This document shows, in pieces, positions 21,133-30,378 of a DNA stretch of 33,956 nucleotides (the first letter of the stretch is position 1; the number at the start of each line of letters is the position of its first letter). The notes below the pieces were generated by a model, which saw only the letters and a program-made list of their open reading frames with translations, was not told the origin of the DNA and did not search any database. The stretch lies in the NCBI GenBank assembly GCA_020650975.1, contig JAIPMN010001225.1, positions 283 to 34,238 on the forward strand, in the 5' to 3' direction. The position numbers and the translations under genes were made by a program. The stretch is from Apostichopus californicus (taxonomy: Eukaryota; Echinodermata; Holothuroidea; Aspidochirotida; Stichopodidae).

Positions 21133-21260
21133 TAATGCTGAGTTTGGGAATCCTTAGATTGTCTGGAATTAATCCATTCACAAGCTCTGAATCTGAAATA
21201 GGAATTGATTTCCTAAGAAAAGTATTTAAGAATAAAGACTCAGAAGATTCAGCAGGCTGA
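21133..21260 (+). CDS. DMAC1: DMAC1/TMEM261-like membrane protein, exon 2 (residues 76-117 and stop)
   Basis: The exon follows TTTTCCTTTGCAG and completes the split Val codon (G from exon 1 plus TA). It encodes the rest of the second membrane segment (about residues 71-86, ALVAGVMLSLGILRLSG), then NPFTSS and a charged tail (FLRKVFKNKDSEDSAG) ending at TGA 21258-21260. The total of 226 + 128 nt gives 117 residues. The continuation of a hydrophobic helix precisely across the junction, with phase 1 kept, supports the splice model. Confidence 0.62.
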
Positions 21261-21479
21261 GCTATACTCCAGTTACAGACTAATGGAATACCTGAGGCCA
21301 AGTCTGATCCATCGGAGCCATTTATGGATGATTTCATTTCTTCGTAAATCATTCTCTACATTGATTCATTGAGCTATGTCCTTTAATCATGTTCTTGAAG
21401 AAGATGGATTGCATAACTTTTTTTGTCAAAGTGTACAAAGATGCTATCAGAAACTTCATGAAGTTTGCTTCTAACTTGG

Positions 21480-22030
21480 CAGGTGTCCTTCAAAGCACCG
21501 AGTTAAGTCTGTGACTAACTGCCTAACTTCCTACGCTGTATAGTCATAAGAATCATCAAGTACAAGCTTCAAATAGTACAGGGGTCCTTCAAAGCTCTTG
21601 AAAACAAAGTCCAAGTCCAAGTCTCGGCAAGAAACTTTCTGTGCTACATTTCTGTGCTCGAATAGTACAGGGGTCCTTCGAAGCCTCGGACAACCTCACC
21701 AAGTCTGTGTCCGACTGTTAGACTTCATGTAATACATAGCTCTTAGCCTCATCATCATCAAGGGATCTGTAGTTATTACATGGACTAATAACCCAAGCAA
21801 TCTCATCCAGTTGTTAAGCAAGAATCATAAGAATCATCAAGTAAGAGCTTCAAATTTTACAGGGGTCCTTCAAAGCTCTTGAAAACCTCACCAAGTCCAA
21901 GTCTCGGCAAGAAATTTGTTGTTGAGCAAGCTCAAATGAGCTTAACAAATGAGCTGCCAACTGTACAAGCCCCCAACAGCCTCACCAAGTCCTTGTCCAG
22001 CCGAGAAACATTCTGTGTTGGATAGCCTTG
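21480..22030 (+). repeat. Degenerate tandem repeat in presumed 3' UTR
   Basis: Recurring phrases are ACAGGGGTCCTTC (near 21580, 21665, 21860), AAAGCTCTTGAAAAC (two copies), CTCACCAAGTC (three copies), CAAGTCTCGGCAAGAAA (two copies) and AAGAATCATCAAGTA (two copies). The clearest pair, starting near 21541 and 21826, is about 285 bases apart, so the array may be a higher-order repeat. Confidence 0.7.
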
Positions 22031-22463
22031 AGAGGTCGTCATCGAGTGTGTAAAGTTGTAATGATGTACTTTTTAGCCGGAAGCTATCTCATTTTGTTTA
22101 CTGACTACTGTAAACTTTCAAATTCTATTTATTCATCCGGCTCACAAAATAAGAAGAAAGCTTCCTTGTACACACACTATGCATAAATTGTTGACACTTT
22201 AGTCAAATGTGGTGAACATTTGTCCTTGATGTTATTCATCATAACACTCAACTGGCAATCCTTCCTCTTAAACGTGGAGGTTTAGGCATCTCTATCATTT
22301 TGTACATCTGTATTTAGCCCTCTGGTAACTTGAATTATTCAAGCACCCTTTGATACATACTGCGAATGGCAGAGTAGGAACATTACGTTGTGTACTCTCT
22401 GTCAAGTGAAGGGATGTTTGTCCATTTCTTTATATGCAATACAAAGAGTTTCAGAATTATCTA

Positions 22464-22469
22464 AATAAA
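22464..22469 (+). terminator. Candidate poly(A) signal of the DMAC1-like gene
   Basis: AATAAA lies about 1.2 kb after the stop codon. Sequence alone does not show that it is used. Confidence 0.3.
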
Positions 22470-23077
22470 CATCAGAATAATGCAATCTGCCTAAAAGTTT
22501 ATGATTTGCTTATGTTTTTTTTTTTCGTATAATAAGAATTCTGACTGTTTCATTTAATGATTCTTTATAGATATTGCACTTTAGAATGATAGTTTAAAAG
22601 TTGGAGAAATAGGAACTTTAGAAATAGAAATTATTAATCAAACTTAGCAAAATTATTTTTTTTTAAAAAGCGTTTTTGTGTAGGACATAGCATTTATCAG
22701 ACTAAGGAAGTGTGAGGGTAATGCTTTATATGATCAGACTGTGTTCTGGTAAGGAGCAGAGCATTGAAGTATACTAGTTAGCGTGCCCCCAAATGTGACA
22801 AGGTTAGCAATAAAAAGGGGCAATAAAGAAATACCTGCTAAGCTCGAAGGAATTGCTGCAACATTGTAAGTGAAGTTGCAAACATTGGGAATGAATCAAC
22901 TCAGTGAAGCTGGATTTAAAAAGTTAGGGAAGGGGAGAAAGAAGTCTAAAATATCCCTCTATTTATTGAGTTATGGGCTGAACCTGTACCAAAGAGTCCG
23001 AGGCGAATGAAGACTGGTATAAACGAGAGGGTGTAACACTGGAGAGTCATTGAAGCCGAATACCATGTAGGGGTATC

Positions 23078-23250
23078 CTCCCCCTCTCCCCAGGAAAGAA
23101 TTGAGACGTCCAATGGTGCATTCTGATGCATATTAAGGCAGTAAAGTAGGTCTNNNNNNNNNNTTCCCCCCCCCCCCCCCTCTCCTCCAGGAAAGAATTG
23201 AGACTTCAAATAGGGCATTCTGAGGCACATTAAGGCAATAAAGTAGGTCT
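23078..23250. repeat. Duplicated block of about 65-75 bp split by the N gap
   Basis: The phrase CAGGAAAGAATTGAGAC through AAGTAGGTCT occurs at 23091-23153 and again at 23188-23250, with substitutions. Ten N and a 15-C run lie between the copies. The copies differ at several sites, so they are not simply the same read placed twice. Confidence 0.8.
23154..23163. other. Assembly gap (10 N)
   Basis: Ten unknown bases sit immediately before a long poly-C run, inside a tandem duplication. The true length of the missing sequence is unknown. Confidence 0.99.
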
Positions 23251-24858
23251 AAACGCAATGTTTTGTTGTGCTAACAAACATTTGAGTATTTTTCTGTGGT
23301 TGAAAATGGCTTGTATACCCCTAGCAGTGGTCTAATTCTCCCCCGGCTGAATTAAAAAGAAAAACAACATCCGACTGACGATGGAATTTAAGGGTATAGT
23401 GATAAGACTTGGAGGGAAATCATTACATACTTCAGAATTTAAAACAACGATATAATGACTTTCTGTTGGTAAAACAATTTCAAATTGTAAGCAAAAATGA
23501 TATACTGCCCTCTATAAGGCCGTTATCATAGCAAAGATTTCTTTTAGATTTAATGGTGCTCTTAGTATGATGAAAGTTTCAAGCAAGCCTGCATGGGCCT
23601 CGCTCGCCTCGGAATCATGCAACTTTTTCTTGTGGGGGAGAACCACTGGCCCCACCCCCCCCCTCCCCAATGGAGTCGGTTTCAATGTTCCCAATTATTT
23701 TCTTGCCTGGAGTAAAGATTGAAAGTTGGTTCAATTTCGGCTCATATAATCGCCAGCTTCAAGCGCTGCCACCATTGGTTCCTCAGGTTTTGAGAAAGAA
23801 AACAATAAGAAACCAAAGCAATACGTCAGAGATGATTGAGTTTCTATTGAACTGAGTTCCTTACATGCCTCACTGTACCCGATACCGGAAATGTCAGGCA
23901 TTTTGTAATTCAGATGTTTTTTGGTTTGTTTTTTTCTCGTTCGACGTAAGGGGGAGGGTCGCCCCTCCACCCCCACCCCCTCTGTGTATACAGTGCCATC
24001 ACATGAAAGATTAGTATGACTCACAGTTGGTGAAGCTTTGCCTACAATTCTCATTAAGCATATACTGCAAAACCAAATGGGATAAAGGAGTTATAAAATT
24101 CCAAATAGGTTATCTGAAAATTCTCCTTTTGATCCATCTTCATATCTCAGAACAGGACATAGGCCTAGTACTATGGTGTAAATAGTATGGTAGGTCGCCC
24201 ATAGCCTATACAGCTGCTCAACTGTGGTACGACAGACTTTCAATAAAACGATGGTACCAAATAAGTGGGGTTCTTTTCTTTTATGTATTCAGTATTGAAA
24301 TAAAAACAACATTAGCACATAAAATCATTATAAAAATAATAATGACGTCACACTCTTTATGAGTTAAGTTACGATTATCCAAAAGACATTTGGTGATTTT
24401 TATCAAGAATTAATAACTGGTCGGCTAGCTGACCAAATTTAGATAATGCTATACAAATAATTATGATCCACATGTCTGCATTTCCAGAACAATTGTGTTA
24501 ATTTATATATCATTGGTTATTGGCTTTCGAATGTTTTATCCTGTTGCTAAAGAAATATATTAAAATTGGAAATAGTTATGCATAATCACGATTGACAAAG
24601 ATTATAATAACGCTCCATACTTGAAACCTTTCAAAAACGTTTTTTTTTCCCAAACCCAATTCCCATAGTCACCAGCTTCAAAAACTGAACTGGGTCAAAT
24701 ACAAATAAAAGATTAGGGTAACCATATTTTATTGAATTTGGCTTTTTCTTTCTTTTTTCTTCTTGACCAACTTTGAAAAAGTCAGACCCTAAGGCTTTCA
24801 GAAATAATTCCACCCACAGATAAATAGTAGACGTCCTCTGTTCTTTCTACCTTGGAAA

Positions 24859-24864
24859 TTTATT
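24859..24864 (-). terminator. Candidate SGPP poly(A) signal
   Basis: TTTATT on the plus strand gives AATAAA on the coding strand, about 560 bases after the stop. A nearer ATTAAA variant lies at about 25254 and a further AATAAA at 24728-24733. The choice is uncertain. Confidence 0.3.
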
Positions 24865-25027
24865 ATAAAAGTTGTTTCAAAACTCTTCGTTTAATTTTTG
24901 GTGTCTTTTGTTTAAATTATGTATTATATACAAATATTGAAGGCGTTAAAACGATCAATTGCTCCCGAGTCGGCCATTCTGATTACAAACAAACACACAC
25001 ACAACACTACAAACACTACATATTCAC

Positions 25028-25070
25028 ACATTCATAACACATTCATAACACATTCATAACACATTCATAA
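25028..25070. repeat. Tandem repeat, 11-bp period (ACATTCATAAC), about four copies
   Basis: ACATTCATAAC is repeated head to tail and runs into an AATAATAATGATAATAA stretch. Read directly from the sequence. Confidence 0.85.
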
Positions 25071-25425
25071 TAATAATGATAATAACAGCCCGTTTCACAT
25101 TAAAAACATAAATGTGATATTGTGTCCTATAACGGAACATATTTCTATAGGTTAAAATTTCACGGGTTACCACGTCATATTGTGTTTCACTTCAACCGGT
25201 TCGATCAAACTGGAAAATATTGAAAAGTTGTACAACGATGATCCAGTCTTCATGTTTAATCGGCTTGTAACCCGGGTAACCTGTTCAGTTCTTGCCCGCA
25301 ATACGCATGCGTAACGGCAATCGCATCATACCAAGTGAAGTTTTACTTTTATCCTACGTCATATGTGCATGAAAGTATGCACTGAATATTCACATTGAAG
25401 GCATTATCCTAATACAATATGCACG

Positions 25426-25968
25426 TTACAGTCCAACTAATGAAAATACGAAAGGCGATACCAACATACAAACCAAGACCACTACTGTGTATGTGACGTA
25501 TTTGTATGGAAACTCCACGGATAAATATTTCTTTGTTTCACTGTTTATTTCTATGGAATATACGAAAGATAATATCTCCAGCATGATAGGTTTAATAATG
25601 CAATGAACTAAAAGAGTAATAGCCACTCCCAAGAACTCTCTGCAAAACATGGCTCCCCATTGGGCGAGGGTTGGCCACGTGATCGTAGAAGGCAAGTCAT
25701 CGTTGTATCGATCTGGGAACCATTGGAAGTAATTGTTAAGCCATAGACTGGTGTAGATACTTCCGGTGACGCTAAGTATGACGATGGTATCCTCCCTGGT
25801 GCTAGACCATCCTCGCTGGGAAGGGTAGGTCAGAGAGAGGAAGGTGATTGCACTGGCCAGTAGTAAAGGGGCCTGTTTGTCGGTCATCAGGTAGTGGTCA
25901 ATCTTATCTAAGAAAGGAAACACCATCCCAAGGAGAGCAAAGGTCAATACAACTCCAACAACGACATC
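25426..25968 (-). CDS. SGPP: Sphingosine-1-phosphate phosphatase, exon 4 (residues 230-409 and stop)
   Basis: The last exon starts after the acceptor CTTGTCACAG with Asp230, the charge-relay aspartate of phosphatase motif C3, whose other residues are in exon 3. It then encodes several hydrophobic membrane segments (VVVGVVLTFALLGMVFPF, LLLASAITFLSL, AITLLVHCII). The end, VEFPYKYVTYTVVVLV onward, closely follows the C-terminus of vertebrate SGPP1/2 (VELPYRYITYG type). A WSSTREDTIVIL segment matches the family's WSTSRGDTAEIL. The stop TAA is at 25428-25426. The total protein of 409 residues is close to human SGPP2 (399) and SGPP1 (441). A Met (MSQ) just upstream is intronic and was not used. Confidence 0.93.
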   Translation of the reverse strand, partial: DVVVGVVLTFALLGMVFPFLDKIDHYLMTDKQAPLLLASAITFLSLTYPSQRGWSSTREDTIVILSVTGSIYTSLWLNNYFQWFPDRYNDDLPSTITWPTLAQWGAMFCREFLGVAITLLVHCIIKPIMLEILSFVYSIEINSETKKYLSVEFPYKYVTYTVVVLVCMLVSPFVFSLVGL

Positions 25969-28338
25969 CTGTGACAAGAAAAGTGGAAAGAAATATATAT
26001 ATATAGAAAACCGAATTCATAGAGCAACAGGTGACATTGAGATACTAAGATAGTTACATTAATTTCTTAATGCTCAGTTACTAAGACGTTGCTAACTTGA
26101 ATCTTGATATCGCAATATCTGAATGGTTGTAGATATTTACATGTTAAGAGCTTGTATCATTATGTAATAATGGTTAGATATTTAGATAAGAAAAGCTTTT
26201 AGTCTCGTTATCTCAATACACTAATTACACTATAAGATACTAAGATATTTAATCGAGGTATCTTAGATTTTACATCAGAAAATTGTAATAGACGTATTTA
26301 AATATTTACGATATAGGCTTTGCGAATATGTGAATATCGTCTGAAAATCGTATTTAAAATTGTATTTAAATACAAATATATTGTATTGTATCTGAATGCT
26401 GACTATAGGCTGCCTTAGTATAATAGTTCGACATTTAGATATTAAGATCTTGGAAAATAGATTATTGTTATAGGTTAATATTCATATAAGCAAACATTAG
26501 CATCTTTTGTATATGAATAAGCTATAGCTAATTGTCAATATCGGTTAATTGTTAAATTTTAGATATAAAGATTTTGAACATCATAATATGTTAATTTGCA
26601 TATAGTCAAATATTTAGATATTGCATCATACTATCTAAAAATAATTTATCGTCGCAAAATTCCAATCACGGAATTAAAAAAAACATTAATAAATTGCGAT
26701 CACCTGAATAGCTCAGTAGAATTTTATTGTCTTGCTTTATAAAGCAAAACTGACATATTCTGAATAGCTGAGGGGGCGCTATTAAAACCATATAGCCCAG
26801 TGATGTGCAAGTCGTTAGGTAGCAGGGACCAGTTTTTACATTAAAAGTGTTGACAGCTTGATTTACCCCACTGACGTCACGAGTGGGGAACTATACCTTA
26901 CATTACTATATTAGTTACTGTTGTTTAACGATTACCTGGAATTTGCACTGGAAATAATTACTTGGCAGTAGTAAGGGTCGCCTACCTGGACTACATTCAG
27001 ATGTGGGAGATTATACAGTTAGGTGTGGGGTAGAGGTGGGAGAATACATTTAGAGATGGGAGAATACATTTAGAAGTGGAATAGAGGTGGGGGAAATACA
27101 TGTAGAAGTGGGGTAGAGGTGGAGGGATACATTTAGACGTGGGGAAGAGGTTGGGGTAATACATGTAGAAGTGGGCTAGAGGTGGCAGAAATACATTTAG
27201 ATGTGTAGTAGAGGTGGGAGGTTGGAGCAAAATGCTTCTTGTAGTTTGAGCATTAGTGACCATTTATTTGACTTTCTAGCATATTTTGGGGCAATACTGA
27301 TCACCTTTAAAATATATCATACCATGCAATCATTCATGTACGTAATGAGTGAAGTCTTAAGCGGAATATGCAATAAGCCAGTTATTTGAAACACATAATG
27401 ACCAAACACTGGAAGACTGAGAATGTGACTTTTCCCCTTCTGACCGAGGAGACTTGATACGCCCTCATTCTTCACTGCAGCAATATATCACACTAAAGTG
27501 AATAACAGTTTACTTGTTATAGTAAGAAACCACACTTCTCGGGTGGTAACTAAAACAAAGTACATTGTCAAAGACGAAGAAATGTAAACACTGCTTCAAT
27601 TTTACGGTCTGTTTATCAACTAAGTCTGTTGACCGGACTAACCTTTGTACCCTAAAACCCTAACTGTGTGCGAAAGGAAGTGGACGAGTTTAGATGTGTG
27701 TGTGTAACTATGAAACCGCATTATATACTTACAAAGAGCGCTTTAGATGAAGTGAGGCTCACTCATATGAGCTCATTGCAAACATATGCATGTGATGTAA
27801 TCACTATTTTGAGAATCACCGTACATTTCTGTACTGACGGTATTTTCAATGATTCGTCGAGAATATATCAATCTTAGGAATGGAGAAAACTAAATGAAGA
27901 TATAATATTTACAAAGAATGAACTGAGCGCGGTGGGATTTCTCTAACCCCACTGAAGGCCCTTCGCCCCTCTTAATACTCCCCCCCCCCCAGAAAAATAG
28001 GGGAAAGAACAATGAGCGAAAATTATTTTAATTTTTACGTTACGAAGTAGGTATTGCCTGATTCATCACCCCACCCAGCTCTTCCTCGTAAGCACTGGAG
28101 CTCTGCACTTCCACGCCCTTCAATGCCGCATGTTATTTCAGAATTTAATCAGGGAGAAGATGATGGGAAGGGGATACGTCATTAGCGTGCCTTTGACGAC
28201 TTCGATTAATAATGAGATAATGTAAGTTTTACATCCACATATATTCTGCAAAATGCTAATTTGCAACCCCCCCCCCCCCACCCCACTCACTCTCCAGCCC
28301 ACCTATTCCATTGTTTATAAACACATGAGTGATCTTAC
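25969..28338 (-). other. SGPP intron 3
   Basis: The intron is bounded by a GTAAGA donor (28338) and a CACAG acceptor (25969). It holds an AT-rich segment with recurrent TAGATATTTAGATAT-like wording (about 26040-26640), a CRE palindrome (26872-26879), a minisatellite (27000-27230) and two poly-C runs (27980-27990, 28267-28279). Confidence 0.85.
27000..27230 (+). repeat. Minisatellite, 31-32-bp period, about seven units
   Basis: Units follow ATACATTTAGAAGTGGGGTA then GAGGTGGGGGAA with variation. One strand is strongly G-rich with almost no C. It lies in SGPP intron 3. Confidence 0.88.
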
Positions 28339-28428
28339 CAATATATAGTGCATTCCCTTATAAAGTCTGCTAAGGCACACGAGAGTCGTCCACGCCGTAG
28401 CGACCAGGAAACCTATTGGTATGGAGTA
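28339..28428 (-). CDS. SGPP: Sphingosine-1-phosphate phosphatase, exon 3 (residues 200-229)
   Basis: This 90-nt exon is too short to show up in an ORF scan. I found it by looking for the missing motif between the two flanking exons. On the minus strand it follows CTCATATATAG and precedes GTAAGA, both in phase 0. It encodes YSIPIGFLVATAWTTLVCLS followed by RLYKGMHYIL. This contains phosphatase motif C3, with Ser219, Arg220 and the nucleophilic His226, completed by Asp230 in the next exon. The vertebrate equivalent is VCLSRIYMGMHSILD. Here Lys replaces the Met before Gly-Met-His, and Tyr replaces the Ser after His. Confidence 0.92.
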
Positions 28429-30231
28429 CTATATATGAGGAAAAGAACAGAAACACATCATACATGCACGTACGACACCTTTGCGTGTTCAGATTTTATA
28501 GAGTAGACTTTTCCATTGGATTCATGAACATAATAAGCTACCGCGGAAGTGTGTCGGCCTTGATACCCAAAAATTATGTTGTAACCAGAGGGAAAACCCC
28601 TCCCAGCGGTTACTTGACTTTACATACATTACATATGCAGCACAAGAGTGGTTTGCAACCTAACCCTAGCTGAAGTTTATACTGCAGATGGAGAACAGTA
28701 GCCTATAATATCTAAACAGAGTCAGTGCTTACATGGTTTGATGACTGGGAATCTTGTGACATCATACCACAACGATGAAACAAAGACAGAGGGAAATACT
28801 GAATTTGCATTTTTATTTTTATAGTGAATCTGTTGAGATCCACTTGATATTTTGACATTTGGACCTCTGCTGACCCCAAATGACGTTTGACCTCCACCCA
28901 AAATAATAGGGTTCTTGCACTCACTATAAGAAAGACACATGCCAATTATCAGCTATGTGATGTAACCTATCTTGGGATATCGTGTTTACAAGTTTTGTGT
29001 TTATAAGGCTTTGCAGAGTGTGGGCTTTGATGACCCCAAATGACCTTTTACCTCCACCCAAAACAATAGGTTCTTGTACTAACTATGGGGAAGGCACATG
29101 CAAAATAGGAGAGCCAACAAAGTTTCGTATTTGGAGATATCATGATTACAAGGATTTCAAGTTTTGACCCCTGATGACCTTAAATGAACTCCAACCTACA
29201 CCAAATTGTGTAAAAACTTTAACACTACATAAGGCTATTCTATCATGTATATATGAGCTCATTTGGAGTCCAGGTTCTAGCAATAGGCTACATAGTTTAT
29301 GAAATTTCCACATTTTGCCCTCTGCAGACCCCAAATGACAAATGACCTCCACCTAAAACAATCTAGTTCTTATACTAATTATGAGTAAGCCACATGCCAA
29401 ATATGAGAACTGCAGAAGTTACCTATCTTGAGATATCGTGTGTGACAAGCTATAGGGCGTCAACATACACACATATCTATACACACCCATACACACAGCA
29501 ACTTGACTACATAGGTTATACTTGCCTGCCTAAGGCAAGTAACCAAGAAGGACAAAATAATTTCCAACTGTTGATCGGAGAAGTAAACCCAACCACCATT
29601 ATTGATTATTGATTATAGATATGACTATACTTCTAATGCATAACTTCTCTAAAACAGCTTAAGTTTTTACCATTCAACTTATAGGAGATATCACTAGTTT
29701 AATGTTCCTAAATAGAGGACTGAAGACTTAAGTCTAAATATAATAGAATGACATATGCTTGAATTTCTAACGCTTTTCTTTATTTATTGCAATCTTTATT
29801 CTCTTAGACTGGTTTTGCACAAAGTTCAGTTACGAATTTGGAACGTTTTGATCTATTGGCAACATTGCCAACATCTTACCATGGATCTTTTGGTTTGTGT
29901 TCCACTTAAAGAACTTTTGTACTGACCACATGCACACACGCTCCCTTCTCCTGTCCACCTTCCCGTTCAGTGATCGTTTCAATTGTTTAATTGTTAATTT
30001 CGACCCTTATTAATATCTTGGAATAATTTGATGTAATTGAGCCGTCATGATATATAGAGAACTATTAAAAACTGGTTTAATTTTGAACAATTTTTTTTTT
30101 AAATACCAAAATAATTTGGGGGTACGAATTGTACGGCACGAACTTTATATAGGACTAGCTATTCTTCCATACACTTTGATTGAGGAATATAACAATACAA
30201 AGTTGATATGAAGCGGTCGCATATAACTCAC
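28429..30231 (-). other. SGPP intron 2
   Basis: The intron runs from GTGAGT at 30231 to TATATAG at 28429 on the coding strand. Its main content is a tandem array of related 150-200-bp units at about 28850-29455; the rest is AT-rich and without recognisable features. Confidence 0.85.
28850..29455 (+). repeat. Tandem array of four diverged units with TGACC-type half-sites
   Basis: Each unit carries a version of CCCCAAATGACC, then a pyrimidine-rich CTCCACC, AAAACAATAG, TTCTT-TACTAACTATG, CACATGCCAAAT and CTTGAGATATCGTG. Units begin near 28865, 29030, 29165 and 29325. The array lies in SGPP intron 2. Similarity across copies is clear, though each copy is worn. Confidence 0.8.
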
Positions 30232-30378
30232 CTCTACTTTATCCATTGTCAAGAATAGAATACTGAATGGAATAAGAACGCCGACCATAGCGTGAGTAGA
30301 GGGCATTCCATACTCTTTGAAGTACCGAGGTTCCAAAGGCACAACCGGTGGCGATTGGGGTCGAGGCCATTTTAAAAT
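30232..30378 (-). CDS. SGPP: Sphingosine-1-phosphate phosphatase, exon 2 (residues 151-199)
   Basis: The exon has 147 nt in phase 0, bounded by TATCAATAG and GAG followed by GTGAGT. It encodes ILKWPRPQSPPVVPLEPRYF, KEYGMPSTHAM and a hydrophobic segment. Phosphatase motif C1 (K-x6-RP) is Lys149 in exon 1 through Arg156-Pro157 here, so it spans the junction. Motif C2 is PSTH at residues 176-179, with the acid His179. PSTH rather than PSGH is what SGPP enzymes have, as opposed to lipid phosphate phosphatases. The in-frame ATG at the PSTH region is internal, not a start. Confidence 0.95.

Larger units (their letters stand above)
21261..22469 (+). other. Presumed 3' UTR of the DMAC1-like gene
   Basis: Non-coding sequence runs from the stop to an AATAAA at 22464-22469. 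It contains a degenerate repeat at about 21480-22030. Transcript end is inferred from the poly(A) motif alone, and further AATAAA motifs occur at about 22808 and 22825. Confidence 0.4.
22470..25425. other. Intergenic stretch between two convergent genes, with an assembly gap
   Basis: No coding exon is supported. It includes a duplicated block flanking the N gap (about 23078-23250), a MITE-like segment (22990-23100), a perfect CRE palindrome TGACGTCA at 24343-24350, an 11-bp tandem repeat (25028-25070), and, towards its right end, the presumed SGPP 3' UTR. Confidence 0.5.

Noticed and set aside
26997-27263. 88-codon minus-strand ORF with repeated PPLPHFYMY units
   Set aside because: It is the translation of the 31-32-bp minisatellite in the SGPP intron.
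28712-29352. Minus-strand ORFs with repeated HLGSAEVQM / HLGSAEGKM-like words
   Set aside because: They arise from the tandem non-coding repeat in SGPP intron 2.
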